Source: an uncultured bacterium
Lineage (GTDB): Bacteria > Planctomycetota > Phycisphaerae > Phycisphaerales > SM1A02
Assembly (NCBI GenBank): GCA_903919715.1
Contig: CAIXJC010000024.1
Span: forward strand, 62,001 to 126,000
Length of the DNA stretch: 64,000 bases
Direction of reading: 5' to 3'
The position numbers and the translations under genes are program-made. The notes under the pieces are model-generated. The model ran no database searches. It was not told the DNA's origin and was given only the letters and a program-made list of their open reading frames with translations. How positions within the stretch are numbered: the stretch's first letter is position 1; each line of letters starts with the position of its first letter. This document shows positions 53,880 to 62,930 of the stretch, in pieces.

Positions 53880-54988
53880 GCGAAGTCACAAAGCCAACCG
53901 TCGACATCATTGCGGGCGCCCGCCCAAATTTCATGAAGATTGCGCCGATTATTCGTGCGATCGAAGCGAGCCAGGCAAAGGGCGGTCGTCTGAGTTACAG
54001 ACTGATCCATACAGGGCAACACTACGACGCAAAGATGTCGGGTGATTTCTTTACACAGCTCGGTATCCCAGCGCCGCATTTCAATCTCGAAGTGGGTTCT
54101 GGAACGCAGGCGGAGCAGACGGCAACCATCATGACTCGTTACGAGAAGTTGCTGTTGGAAAAACGAAGCGAACTCTGCCTCGTGGTGGGAGATGTCACCT
54201 CGACGATGGCGTGCGCAATCGCAGCGCAGAAACTCTGCGTGCCTGTGGCGCATGTCGAAGGGGGCATTCGTTCGGGTGATTGGACGATGCCAGAAGAGAT
54301 CAATCGAATGGTGACGGATTCGATCACGAATTACTTTTTCACGACAAGTGAAGTCGCCAATGCGAACTTGCGCCGATCTGGAGTTGCCGACGACCGAATC
54401 TTCTTCGTCGGCAACACGATGATTGACACATTGCTTGCCAATATGTCTCGCCTGCAACCGCCAGCCTTCTGGAACGAACTTGGTCTTGTCGAGAAGAAGT
54501 ACATCGTGCTCACGTTGCATCGACCGAACAATGTCGACGGTGAAAACACACTTGCTGCAATGCTGAAAGCTGTTGGTGTTGGCGCACGAGGGTTGCCTGT
54601 GATCTTCCCTGTCCATCCGCGAACTGCGAAGACCCTGAAATCAATCGAAGGACTCTCAAACAATTTCCACTTCGTAGATCCCCAGCCGTATTTGGAGTTC
54701 AACTATCTCGTTAAGAATGCGATGGCTGTGATTACCGATTCGGGCGGAATCACTGAAGAAACCACGGTGATGGGAGTGCCGTGTATGACGCTTCGGGATT
54801 CGACTGAGCGACCTGAAACCGTGACGATGGGAACGAATGCGTTGCTGGGAACCAATCCAGCCGCGCTTGCGCCTGCGATGGATGAACTCTTCGCAGGAAA
54901 ATGGAAGCGTGGAACGATTCCACCACTTTGGGATGGCAAGACTGGCGAGCGAATCGTTGCAATCTTGGACAAGATGCTCACTCGCTAA
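53876..54988 (+). CDS. wecB: UDP-N-acetylglucosamine 2-epimerase, non-hydrolysing
   Basis: The enzyme interconverts UDP-GlcNAc and UDP-ManNAc. The 370-residue protein has GARPNFMKIAPI (13-24), LIHTGQHYDAKMSGDFF, HVEGGIRSGDWTMPEEINR, TLHRPNNVD and the C-terminal TDSGGITEETTVMGVPC, all family hallmarks. No wecC (UDP-ManNAc dehydrogenase) gene is seen in the window. It starts in an ATGA overlap with the two-domain oxidoreductase and precedes the heparinase-like gene by 7 bases. Confidence 0.95.
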   Translation: MSEVTKPTVDIIAGARPNFMKIAPIIRAIEASQAKGGRLSYRLIHTGQHYDAKMSGDFFTQLGIPAPHFNLEVGSGTQAEQTATIMTRYEKLLLEKRSELCLVVGDVTSTMACAIAAQKLCVPVAHVEGGIRSGDWTMPEEINRMVTDSITNYFFTTSEVANANLRRSGVADDRIFFVGNTMIDTLLANMSRLQPPAFWNELGLVEKKYIVLTLHRPNNVDGENTLAAMLKAVGVGARGLPVIFPVHPRTAKTLKSIEGLSNNFHFVDPQPYLEFNYLVKNAMAVITDSGGITEETTVMGVPCMTLRDSTERPETVTMGTNALLGTNPAALAPAMDELFAGKWKRGTIPPLWDGKTGERIVAILDKMLTR

Positions 54989-54995
54989 ATTCACA

Positions 54996-56654
54996 GTGCA
55001 CCCTACTCTTTCACGAGTGGCATCATTTACACAATATTGGCACACGCTTCGGTACCTGCGACCGATCCAGTTGTATGGCCGAGCGTGGTTTCGTCTGGCG
55101 CGACCCAAGGTTGACCAGCGTCCCGCACCGGCGGTGCGTCGATCCACTGGGCAGTGGGTGAAACCAATCGCAAATCCTCAGAGCGTCTTTGGCACAGAGG
55201 GTGGAAATGAACTCAGCGCGACATTCATTGGGAAAACATATGACATCTCTCGCGCAGAGTGTTGGAATAATCCTGCATATGAAAAGCTTTGGCTTTACAA
55301 CTTGCACTTCTTCGACGATCTGTGCTGTGATGCAAGTGGCGAACACCACTCGCTGCAGGAACGACACATGCTTCGTTGGGTCGCCGAAAATCCACCAACT
55401 GGCGGAAACGGATGGGAGCCATATCCCACATCACTGCGCATTGTGAATTGGATCAAGTGGGCGCAGGCAGGCAACACGCTTCCGCAAAGCGCTCGGCAAA
55501 GTCTGGCTGTCCAAGTTCGTTGGCTCACGAAACGAGTTGAGCATCATTTGTTGGCAAATCATTTGCTCGTCAATGGGAAGGCACTTATGTATGCCGGGTT
55601 GTTTTTTGATGGGCCCGAAGCGGACCGTTGGGTCGATCAAGGGTTGCGCATCTTGTCGCGCGAAATTCCAGAGCAGATTCTTACTGATGGTGGCAACTTC
55701 GAACGCAGTCCGATGTATCACGCGATCATTTTGGAAGACGTTCTTGATCTGATAAATGCAAACGATGCGTGGCTGGGTCGTCTCACGCCCGCAGTGGTTC
55801 AGCAGTGGCGCACAACCGCCAGTGGAATGCTTGAGTGGCTTGCTGGGCTCGTTCATCCTGATGGCGATGTTTCATTCTTTAATGATTCCGCCTTCGCAAT
55901 CGCCCCGACCATTTCAGAAATTCGTGCGTATGCGAATCGATTGCAGATCCGATACGGCGCTGAGGACAATGAGAGGCTTCGTTGGTTTCAAGAGTCAGGG
56001 TACGTTCGCGCCGAATGTGGCCCCGCCGTGTTGATCGCTGACATCGCGCCTGTTGGTCCCGATTACCAACCAGGTCATGCACATGCTGACACGCTTTCTT
56101 TCGAACTCTCGTTGCATGGCCAGAGAACGATCGTCAATTCTGGCACATCGACATATCTCGCAGGACCGCAGCGCACTCGCGAGCGCTCGACAGCCGCGCA
56201 CAACACTGTCGAGATCGACGGATGCGATTCGAGCGAGGTTTGGGGCGGCTTTCGAGTTGCTCGCCGCGCTCGCATTATTGAAAGCGCATGCGAGATGATC
56301 GGGGAAAACATCACAATCGCTGCCGCACATGACGGATATTGCCGACTCTCGGGTCGGCCGATCCATCACCGAAAGTGGCAACTGTCGTCAGATCGTCTTG
56401 TTATTACCGACACGATTCGTGGCGGATTCAGATCCGCGGTCGCCCGTCTCTATCTCCACCCGACCATCGAAAAAATTGCCCCTGATGTGGTGCGACTGCC
56501 CGGCGGTCGGCAGTTATCCTTCGCCGTTCATGGAGGGCGTCTACAAATCAATTCATCGAAGTGGTATCCCGAGTTCGGTGTTGAGCGGGAAAACTTGTGC
56601 GTGGAATTGACAATGACCGATCCGAAGATGACATTGGAATTGCTCTGGACTTGA
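54996..56654 (+). CDS. Heparinase II/III-like alginate lyase family protein
   Basis: The 552-residue protein has the N-terminal helical toroid region typical of this family (YWHTLRYLRPIQLYGRAWFR, then WNNPAYEKLWLYNLHFFDDL, GWEPYPTSLRIVNWIKW, NHLLVNGKALMYAG) and the C-terminal beta domain with GHAHADTLSFELSLHGQ and TSTYLAGPQRTRERSTAAHNT. No signal peptide is evident, so it may act in the cytoplasm or be exported otherwise. The start is a GTG at 54996 (alternative GTG 55017), since no ATG lies at the right place outside wecB. It may cleave or trim the polysaccharide made here. Confidence 0.88.
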   Translation: MHPTLSRVASFTQYWHTLRYLRPIQLYGRAWFRLARPKVDQRPAPAVRRSTGQWVKPIANPQSVFGTEGGNELSATFIGKTYDISRAECWNNPAYEKLWLYNLHFFDDLCCDASGEHHSLQERHMLRWVAENPPTGGNGWEPYPTSLRIVNWIKWAQAGNTLPQSARQSLAVQVRWLTKRVEHHLLANHLLVNGKALMYAGLFFDGPEADRWVDQGLRILSREIPEQILTDGGNFERSPMYHAIILEDVLDLINANDAWLGRLTPAVVQQWRTTASGMLEWLAGLVHPDGDVSFFNDSAFAIAPTISEIRAYANRLQIRYGAEDNERLRWFQESGYVRAECGPAVLIADIAPVGPDYQPGHAHADTLSFELSLHGQRTIVNSGTSTYLAGPQRTRERSTAAHNTVEIDGCDSSEVWGGFRVARRARIIESACEMIGENITIAAAHDGYCRLSGRPIHHRKWQLSSDRLVITDTIRGGFRSAVARLYLHPTIEKIAPDVVRLPGGRQLSFAVHGGRLQINSSKWYPEFGVERENLCVELTMTDPKMTLELLWT

Positions 56655-56655
56655 A

Positions 56656-59088
56656 ATGCACATTCTTTTTCTGACAGACAACTTTCCTCCTGAGGTCAAT
56701 GCGCCTGCTTCGCGAACCTTTGAACATTGCCGTGAATGGGTCAAGCACGGTCAACGCGTGACTGTGATCACGGGCGCTCCTAATTTTCCTAAAGGAAAAG
56801 TTTTCGAGGGCTATAAGAACAAACTTTGGCAGACCGAAGAGATGGATGGCATTCGCGTCATTCGAGTGTGGACATACATCACAGCGAATGAGGGATTCCA
56901 GCGCCGCGTGTTGGATTACATCAGTTACATGGTGAGCGCAGTCATCGCGGCCTTCTTCGTCAGCAAGGTTGACATTGTCATTGGAACATCGCCTCAGTTT
57001 TTCACGGCGGTTGCCGCATGGATTGTCAGCGTGTACAAGCGCCGTCCATTCATCTTTGAATTGCGCGATCTCTGGCCAGAATCGATTCGTGTTGTCGGCG
57101 CAATGAAAGATTCATGGGCGCTACGAATGCTCGAGCGACTCGAGTTGTTTTTGTATCGTCGTGCTTTCCGCATCATCTCGGTAACGCACGCGTTTAAGAA
57201 AAATCTCATCTCGCGCGGAATCAAAGCGAACAAGATTCATGTCGTCACAAACGGTGTCGATATCTCTCGATTTATTCCCCAAGCGCGCGACGCTGCGCTC
57301 GTGAAGGAAATGGGATTCGAGGGGCGGTTTATCGCTGGCTACATCGGAACGCACGGACTCGCTCATGCGCTTGAAACCTTGCTCGAGGCGGCACACGCAG
57401 CACAAACTCAAGGTGATGAATCAATCGGATTCGTATTTCTTGGGGATGGAGCGCGCAAGGCCGAACTGAAGGCGAAAGCGCAAGAGCTTGGTCTTCGAAA
57501 TGTGCGTTTTGTAGATTCAGTCGCGAAGGATGAAGTGCCTCGCTACTGGGCACTTCTCGATGTTGCGATCATTCATCTCCGCCGGACGCCTCTCTTCGAA
57601 ACTGTCATTCCATCAAAGCTTTTTGAATGTATGGGTATGGGAATTCCCGTATTGCATGGCGTTGCTGGCGAATCCGCCGAGATCGTCTTGAGTGATCAAG
57701 TTGGGATTCCATTTGTTCCTGAAGATGCAGGCGAATTGCTCGCCTCGCTCCGTCGATTACAGAGCGACAAGGATCTCTATTCAAGGCTGCGCGAAAATTG
57801 CTTGCAGGCCGCGAAGAAATATGACCGAACAACACTTGCGCTGAAGATGCTCGAGGCACTTCGTGGAATCAAGATATTGCTTCTCAATCAAGCGTTCTGG
57901 CCCGACGTTGCGGCGACGGCGCAGCATGCGGACGATCTCGCGCGTTATCTCACTGAGCATGGCGACGACGTTTCAGTGGTTGCAAGTCGTTCAATTTATG
58001 GCGAGCGAGGTTCGTCGCTTCCCAAGCGCGATAATCGCGAGGGAATCGAAATCTATCGCGTAGGGTTGCAGTTGTTTGGAAAACGTGGAATCACTCCGCG
58101 CATCTTCGACTTCACATTGTTCTATCTCGCTGCTGCGTGGCGTTGCGTCATTCTGCCGCGGCACGATGTGGTGATTTGTTTCACGACGCCACCGTTTATC
58201 GCATTAGTCGGCGTGTTATTGAAGTGGATCAAGGGAACGCGCTTGGTCTACTGGACGATGGATCTCTATCCAGAAGTTGCGGGTGCGGCGGGCGTGATGA
58301 AGCGCGGCAGTTTCCTTTGGAGCGTCCTGAGTTGGATCGATCGTTTGTGCCTGCGCAATAGTGACCGGGTCGTCGCTCTGGGGCATTGCATGGAAGAAAA
58401 AGTCATCGCAAAGGGCGCATTGCCCGAGACCATCCGAACGATTTGCGTTTGGAGTGGCGCCGAAAATTTTCCTGTTCGAGCGCGAATGGATAATCCGCTT
58501 CGCAAGGAGTGGAATATCGGCGAACGCTTCACCATTCTGTATGTGGGAAATTTCGGACTCGGTCACGACATGGAAGCCATCGCAGGCGCGGTCGAGCAGT
58601 TGAAGAATGAGGACGACATTCGGTGGCTCTTCATTGGTGAAGGAAAGACGAAGCCCATTCTTGAAGAGCGGGTTCGTGCATGCGGCGCAAAGAATGTCAC
58701 GATCAGCGGATATCAGACGCGAGATCAATTGCCCGACGTGCTTGATGTCGGCGATGCACATCTCGTCACGCTCTTGCCAGGATGGGAAGGATTGATTCTT
58801 CCGAGCAAATTCTTCAGCATTCTCGCGGCTGGAAAGCCTGTGCTTTGGGTCGGTCCGCGCGAGAGTGAGTGCGGAACCATCTTGCGCGAAACCCAGTGTG
58901 GCTTCGAAATGGCATCGGGTGATTCAAATTCGCTCACTGAAAAAATTCGATTTTTAATGACCCATCGAACTGAGGCGGGCGAGATGGGGCAGCGCGGACG
59001 TGCGGCATATGAAGCGAAATATTCCTCGCAGCGTGCGTGCGAAAAGTGGCGCGAGGTCTTGATTGATGTCACTCGGTTGAGAAGATAA
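56656..59088 (+). CDS. Fused pair of family 4 glycosyltransferases
   Basis: The 810-residue protein contains two complete GT-B enzymes. The first (1 to about 403) begins MHILFLTDNFPPEVNAPASR and carries FELRDLWPESI, HVVTNGVDISRF and IPSKLFECMGMGIPVL (WbuB type). The second (from about 404) restarts with GIKILLLNQAFWPDVAATAQ and has MDLYPEVAGAAGV, LYVGNFGLGHDM and LPSKFFSILAAGKPVLW. The joint is seamless, with no stop or frameshift. It starts one base after the heparinase-like gene. Two consecutive transfer steps by one polypeptide are likely but inferred. Confidence 0.9.
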   Translation: MHILFLTDNFPPEVNAPASRTFEHCREWVKHGQRVTVITGAPNFPKGKVFEGYKNKLWQTEEMDGIRVIRVWTYITANEGFQRRVLDYISYMVSAVIAAFFVSKVDIVIGTSPQFFTAVAAWIVSVYKRRPFIFELRDLWPESIRVVGAMKDSWALRMLERLELFLYRRAFRIISVTHAFKKNLISRGIKANKIHVVTNGVDISRFIPQARDAALVKEMGFEGRFIAGYIGTHGLAHALETLLEAAHAAQTQGDESIGFVFLGDGARKAELKAKAQELGLRNVRFVDSVAKDEVPRYWALLDVAIIHLRRTPLFETVIPSKLFECMGMGIPVLHGVAGESAEIVLSDQVGIPFVPEDAGELLASLRRLQSDKDLYSRLRENCLQAAKKYDRTTLALKMLEALRGIKILLLNQAFWPDVAATAQHADDLARYLTEHGDDVSVVASRSIYGERGSSLPKRDNREGIEIYRVGLQLFGKRGITPRIFDFTLFYLAAAWRCVILPRHDVVICFTTPPFIALVGVLLKWIKGTRLVYWTMDLYPEVAGAAGVMKRGSFLWSVLSWIDRLCLRNSDRVVALGHCMEEKVIAKGALPETIRTICVWSGAENFPVRARMDNPLRKEWNIGERFTILYVGNFGLGHDMEAIAGAVEQLKNEDDIRWLFIGEGKTKPILEERVRACGAKNVTISGYQTRDQLPDVLDVGDAHLVTLLPGWEGLILPSKFFSILAAGKPVLWVGPRESECGTILRETQCGFEMASGDSNSLTEKIRFLMTHRTEAGEMGQRGRAAYEAKYSSQRACEKWREVLIDVTRLRR

Positions 59089-59131
59089 AACAAACGCCCC
59101 ATCGCATCACAGTGCGAAGCCTGGATGATCC

Positions 59132-59698
59132 TCAAGCAGTCGGCCGAGGTCGTTCGCGGATAACGACTGCCGGATTTCCCGCAACGATCATCGTTTGTGG
59201 AACATCGTGAGTCACAACGGCGCAGGCGCCGACGATCGCATTGTCGCCAATCGTCACTCCAGGACCCACGAACGCATCTGCGCAAACCCAGACCCCAGAT
59301 CCGATGCAGATTGTGGATCGAATGAGCTGAAGATCACGCCGTCGAATGTCATGGGTTCCCCCACAAAGGTGGGCATTTTGACTGATCGTCGTATGTTTTC
59401 CGATCGTCAGCGGGCCCAAGTTGTAAATCTCGACGCGGTCACCAATCGTTACATGTTCCGCAAATTCGAGGAGCCACGGATGGCGAATGCGGGCGCTTCG
59501 CCGAATCTGCGATCCATGCCCAATCTTCGCACCGCAACATGTCAGCAACCATCGGCGCCACTTGAATGCGCGGATGGGACTGATGCGAAAGCATGTCAGG
59601 TAGACGAAAGCCCAGACGGCTCGTCGTAAATACTCAGAGCGCGAATAAGGCGAGGGGGCAACCAGGTCGAGGCGCTGATAGAGCGCATCCTTATCCAT
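59132..59698 (-). CDS. WcaF-like acetyltransferase (left-handed beta-helix)
   Basis: The 188-residue protein has hexapeptide repeats of the LbH acyltransferase fold (VTIGDRVEIYNLGPLTIGKHTTIS, quoted in part: LTIGKHTTISQNAHL) and the WcaF pattern CGGTHD followed by ICIGSGVWVCADAFVGPGVT and GNPAVVI. It should O-acetylate a sugar of the exopolysaccharide or a precursor. It is the only gene on the minus strand between 48.2 kb and the right edge, convergent with the fused glycosyltransferase and divergent from the GT2 gene. Confidence 0.9.
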   Translation of the reverse strand: MDKDALYQRLDLVAPSPYSRSEYLRRAVWAFVYLTCFRISPIRAFKWRRWLLTCCGAKIGHGSQIRRSARIRHPWLLEFAEHVTIGDRVEIYNLGPLTIGKHTTISQNAHLCGGTHDIRRRDLQLIRSTICIGSGVWVCADAFVGPGVTIGDNAIVGACAVVTHDVPQTMIVAGNPAVVIRERPRPTA

Positions 59699-59725
59699 AT
59701 TTCCAAAGCGTACACTTCTTCTCTC

Positions 59726-60577
59726 ATGTCGGAAGCGGTCCGTCTGCCAGTTTCAGTCGTCATTCTCACCCTGAACGAAGAGTGCAATATCCGTGATTGC
59801 CTCGCATCCGTCTGGGCGAGTGACGATGTCCATGTGCTCGATTCAGATTCGGCTGATCGCACCGTCGAGATTGCGCGCGAGTGCGGAGCGAAAGTCTGGT
59901 CGAACTCGTTCACATCATTTGGATCCCAGCGCAACTGGGCGATCGACAATATTCCGACGCGTTATGAGTGGCAATTACAACTTGATGCCGATGAGCGATT
60001 GACCGCGCCTCTTATCGCCGAGATCGTTTCAGTTCTGGCAACGAATCCTTCCGAAGCGGGTTTTTATCTTGCAAATCGCATGATTCTCAATGGAACGTGG
60101 CTTCGGCGCTCGAGCGGATATCCCGTCTATCAAATGCGACTCTTTCATAAGGGGCGAATGCGATTTCAGGATCACGGGCACGGGCAGCGCGAGGTGGCGA
60201 GTGGACCCATTGGAACCTTGCGCGAACCATATGACCATTTCAATTTCAGCCATGGGATCGACGAATGGTTCGCACGCCATGATCGTTACAGCACAAGTGA
60301 AGCACAATCGGCCGTTGCAGAACTCTCGCAAACAGCCGATTGGATGGGGCTCATCAGTTTCGATTCCATCAGGCGGCGCCGAGCACAAAAAGCATGCGCA
60401 TGGCGTTTGCCTTGTCGGCCTTTGATACGAACGGTCGAAATGCTCTTTCTCCGTGGAGGATTCCTCGACGGGCGCGCTGGGTGGAAATACGCATCAATGG
60501 TCGGAGCCTATGAGCGAATGACCGACCAGAAGATTGCCGCACTTCGCTCGAAGCGATTACCCTGCGACCGTGCATGA
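59726..60577 (+). CDS. Family 2 glycosyltransferase (WaaE/KdtX type)
   Basis: The 283-residue GT-A protein has VSVVILTLNEECNIRDCLAS (9-28), the metal-binding LQLDADERL, and the C-terminal RRSSGYPVYQMRLFHKG and HGIDEWFARHDRYST segments seen in lipopolysaccharide-core beta-glucosyltransferases of the WaaE type. A hydrophobic stretch near the C-terminus may attach it to the membrane. Its last codons overlap the likely cysS start. Confidence 0.88.
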   Translation: MSEAVRLPVSVVILTLNEECNIRDCLASVWASDDVHVLDSDSADRTVEIARECGAKVWSNSFTSFGSQRNWAIDNIPTRYEWQLQLDADERLTAPLIAEIVSVLATNPSEAGFYLANRMILNGTWLRRSSGYPVYQMRLFHKGRMRFQDHGHGQREVASGPIGTLREPYDHFNFSHGIDEWFARHDRYSTSEAQSAVAELSQTADWMGLISFDSIRRRRAQKACAWRLPCRPLIRTVEMLFLRGGFLDGRAGWKYASMVGAYERMTDQKIAALRSKRLPCDRA

Positions 60578-62129
60578 CCTTCGACTCCACAACACGCTGA
60601 CTCGCCAGACAGAAACTTTCGTTCCTCTTGATGCCGCAGGTCGTACGGTGACCTTTTATTCCTGCGGCCCAACGGTCTATGACGATGCGCACGTCGGCAA
60701 CTTCCGCTCGTTTCTCAATGCTGATGTTTTACGCAGGACGTTAGAACTCATCGGTTATTCCGTTCGTCACGTGATGAACATCACCGATGTTGGTCACATG
60801 ACCGACGATACGGATGCGGATGGCGGCGGCGAAGACAAGATGGCGGTTGCTGGTCGGCGCATCGCGGAGGCGAAGAAGTCGGGCAAGCTTCCGCCAGGTG
60901 CGGACATCGACCCGCGGGATCCGCTGGCAATTGCTGATTTCTATGCAAGCAGATTCTTAGAAGATGCTCGAACACTTGGAGTGAAGGTCGCTGAGGAATC
61001 CAGCAAGGATCCAACGCTCATGCCTCGCCCAACGCAGTGCATCCCGCAGATGATCGCACTTGTTGAAAAACTGATTGCACGCAACCACGCATATGTCGCA
61101 GGCGACGGCGTGGTGTATTTCGACATCCGATCCTTTCCTGCTTATGGCAAACTTTCTGGCAACACACTTGACGCACTCCGCGAAGGTGCGGGGGAACGAA
61201 TTTCCGCTGACAATCAATCCTTCAAGCGTCATCCTGCGGATTTCATGTTGTGGAAGCCTGATGCAGCGCATGTGATGAAATGGGATTCTCCTTGGGGCGC
61301 GGGATATCCAGGATGGCATCTTGAATGCAGTGCGATGGCGGCCGCATTTCTTGGCGAGGAAATCGATTTGCACTCCGGCGGCGAGGACAATATTTTTCCT
61401 CATCATGAGTGCGAAATTGCGCAGAGTTGTTGTGGATACGGCCACTCATCCTTCTCGCGCGTCTGGTTTCACACGCGTCATCTTGTTGTGGAAGGCGAAA
61501 AAATGTCCAAGTCCAAGGGCAATTTTTTCACAGTGCGTGATGTTCTCGCTCGAGGGATTACGCCCGCGGCTTTACGCCTCGAATTGATTCGTACTCATTA
61601 CCGAACCAATGCGAACTTCACATGGCAGGGGCTGAAGGATTGCCAGCGTCAAATCGATCGTTGGTCGCGTGCGCACGCAGAACTCGTTCGCCAAGCCGCG
61701 AATACTCCCGCAAAGTTTGGGGCGGACAACATCAATCACGGACCATTCGCACGCATTCTCGAACAGTTCACCGTCGCGATGTGCGACGATTTGAATGTCG
61801 CTCGTGCACTTGCAGCAATCAATACCGCCGTGGGCGAATCGTCGGAAGTTGTCCCAGCAGATGTTTGCGCGCATGCCGAACTCGCGGCGCTTGAGCGGAT
61901 GAACGGAGTGCTTGCAGTTCTGCAACGTAATGTTTCTCCCAGCGCAGATTTGCACGGTGATTCTGAAGTGGTTGAGTTCAAGGCAAAAGTGGAATCACTC
62001 ATCGCCGCGCGCGCCGCTGCGCGTACCGCAAAGGATTGGGCCGCAAGCGATCGTGTTCGCGACGAACTCGCAGCGATTGGCGTGCAGATTAAAGATTCAG
62101 CACAAGGGACGACGTGGACGCGAATGTGA
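60570..62129 (+). CDS. cysS: Cysteinyl-tRNA synthetase
   Basis: CysS charges tRNA-Cys. The 519-residue protein has the zinc/cysteine-binding FYSCGPTVYDDAHVGNFRS (HIGH-type HVGN), WHLECSAM, SGGEDNIFPHHECEIAQS and EKMSKSKGN. It is longer than the Escherichia coli enzyme (461) partly through an insertion after HMTDDTDADGGGEDKM (near 70-105). GTG at 60570 gives the normal N-terminus and overlaps the upstream stop by 8 bases; an in-frame ATG at 60534 is an alternative. It overlaps coaE by 16 bases. Confidence 0.94.
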   Translation: MHDLRLHNTLTRQTETFVPLDAAGRTVTFYSCGPTVYDDAHVGNFRSFLNADVLRRTLELIGYSVRHVMNITDVGHMTDDTDADGGGEDKMAVAGRRIAEAKKSGKLPPGADIDPRDPLAIADFYASRFLEDARTLGVKVAEESSKDPTLMPRPTQCIPQMIALVEKLIARNHAYVAGDGVVYFDIRSFPAYGKLSGNTLDALREGAGERISADNQSFKRHPADFMLWKPDAAHVMKWDSPWGAGYPGWHLECSAMAAAFLGEEIDLHSGGEDNIFPHHECEIAQSCCGYGHSSFSRVWFHTRHLVVEGEKMSKSKGNFFTVRDVLARGITPAALRLELIRTHYRTNANFTWQGLKDCQRQIDRWSRAHAELVRQAANTPAKFGADNINHGPFARILEQFTVAMCDDLNVARALAAINTAVGESSEVVPADVCAHAELAALERMNGVLAVLQRNVSPSADLHGDSEVVEFKAKVESLIAARAAARTAKDWAASDRVRDELAAIGVQIKDSAQGTTWTRM

Positions 62130-62791
62130 CGAATTCTGTTCGCGCAAATTCCATTCCAGTGATCGGATTGACCGGATCGATCGGTGGGGGAAAGTCGACT
62201 GTTGCGAAGATGCTCGCCGAAGCAGGATGTGTCGTTTCGGATTCGGATGCGCTCGCACGCGACGCCTTTCAAGATCCCGTCATCCGAACCGAAATGATCG
62301 GTTGGTGGGGCCCATCCATTCTCGACTCGCACGGACAAATTGATCGCAGTCGGATTGCGGCAATTGTTTTCCCTTCTGCAAACGCTCCCGCTGCAGAGCG
62401 GGTTATCGCAGATCGTGGGCGTCAGCGGCTTGAAGCACTTATTCATCCCTGGATTCATGCTTGTCGTCGCGCCACTTTCGCACAGGCTCCCAGTACAGCA
62501 ACAGCGCTCGTTATTGATGCGCCGCTCTTGCTCGAATCCAACATGCAAGGCGATTGCGACACAATTTTAATGATTGATGCCCCATTTGAAATCCGTCTGG
62601 AGCGGGCGAAAACCAGCCGCGGTTGGTCGGCGGACGAACTTCTTCGGCGAGAAAATTCACAAATGCCACTTGACCAGAAGCGAAAACTTGCCCATCATGT
62701 ACTCATCAACGATGGAAGTGTCGAGTCGTTGCGGGCGCAAGTCGCTCAGATTCTCAGCCTTATTCTTGCCGATCATTCTTGCCGAAAGTGA
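62114..62791 (+). CDS. coaE: Dephospho-CoA kinase
   Basis: CoaE performs the last step of coenzyme A synthesis. The 225-residue protein has the P-loop GLTGSIGGGKSTV (18-30), SDSDALARDAF with the catalytic Asp, VIDAPLLLES and RENSQMPLDQKRKLAHHVLIN. The start is a GTG at 62114 within the end of cysS; GTG 62126 is possible. It is followed by a terminator hairpin and then rho, a neighbour pair that fits the order seen in other planctomycetes as far as I recall. Confidence 0.92.
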   Translation: MDANVTNSVRANSIPVIGLTGSIGGGKSTVAKMLAEAGCVVSDSDALARDAFQDPVIRTEMIGWWGPSILDSHGQIDRSRIAAIVFPSANAPAAERVIADRGRQRLEALIHPWIHACRRATFAQAPSTATALVIDAPLLLESNMQGDCDTILMIDAPFEIRLERAKTSRGWSADELLRRENSQMPLDQKRKLAHHVLINDGSVESLRAQVAQILSLILADHSCRK

Positions 62792-62849
62792 ATGCAAGCA
62801 GTTGGCGTGATTTCGAATCACAGGCTGAGATAATTCCACTCTCGAACAA

Positions 62850-62881
62850 AGAGAACACAGAGAAGGTTCTCTCCGTTTTTT
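62850..62881 (+). terminator. Intrinsic terminator or attenuator before rho
   Basis: AGAGAAC (62850-62856) pairs with GTTCTCT (62866-62872) around a 9-base loop, followed by CCG and six T (62876-62881). This is a standard Rho-independent terminator. Lying between coaE and rho, it ends the cysS-coaE transcript or attenuates rho. Confidence 0.7.
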
Positions 62882-62930
62882 AGATTCAACTCGCTTCAAC
62901 ATTTCAGTCGGATTTCCTGGAAACATCAAT

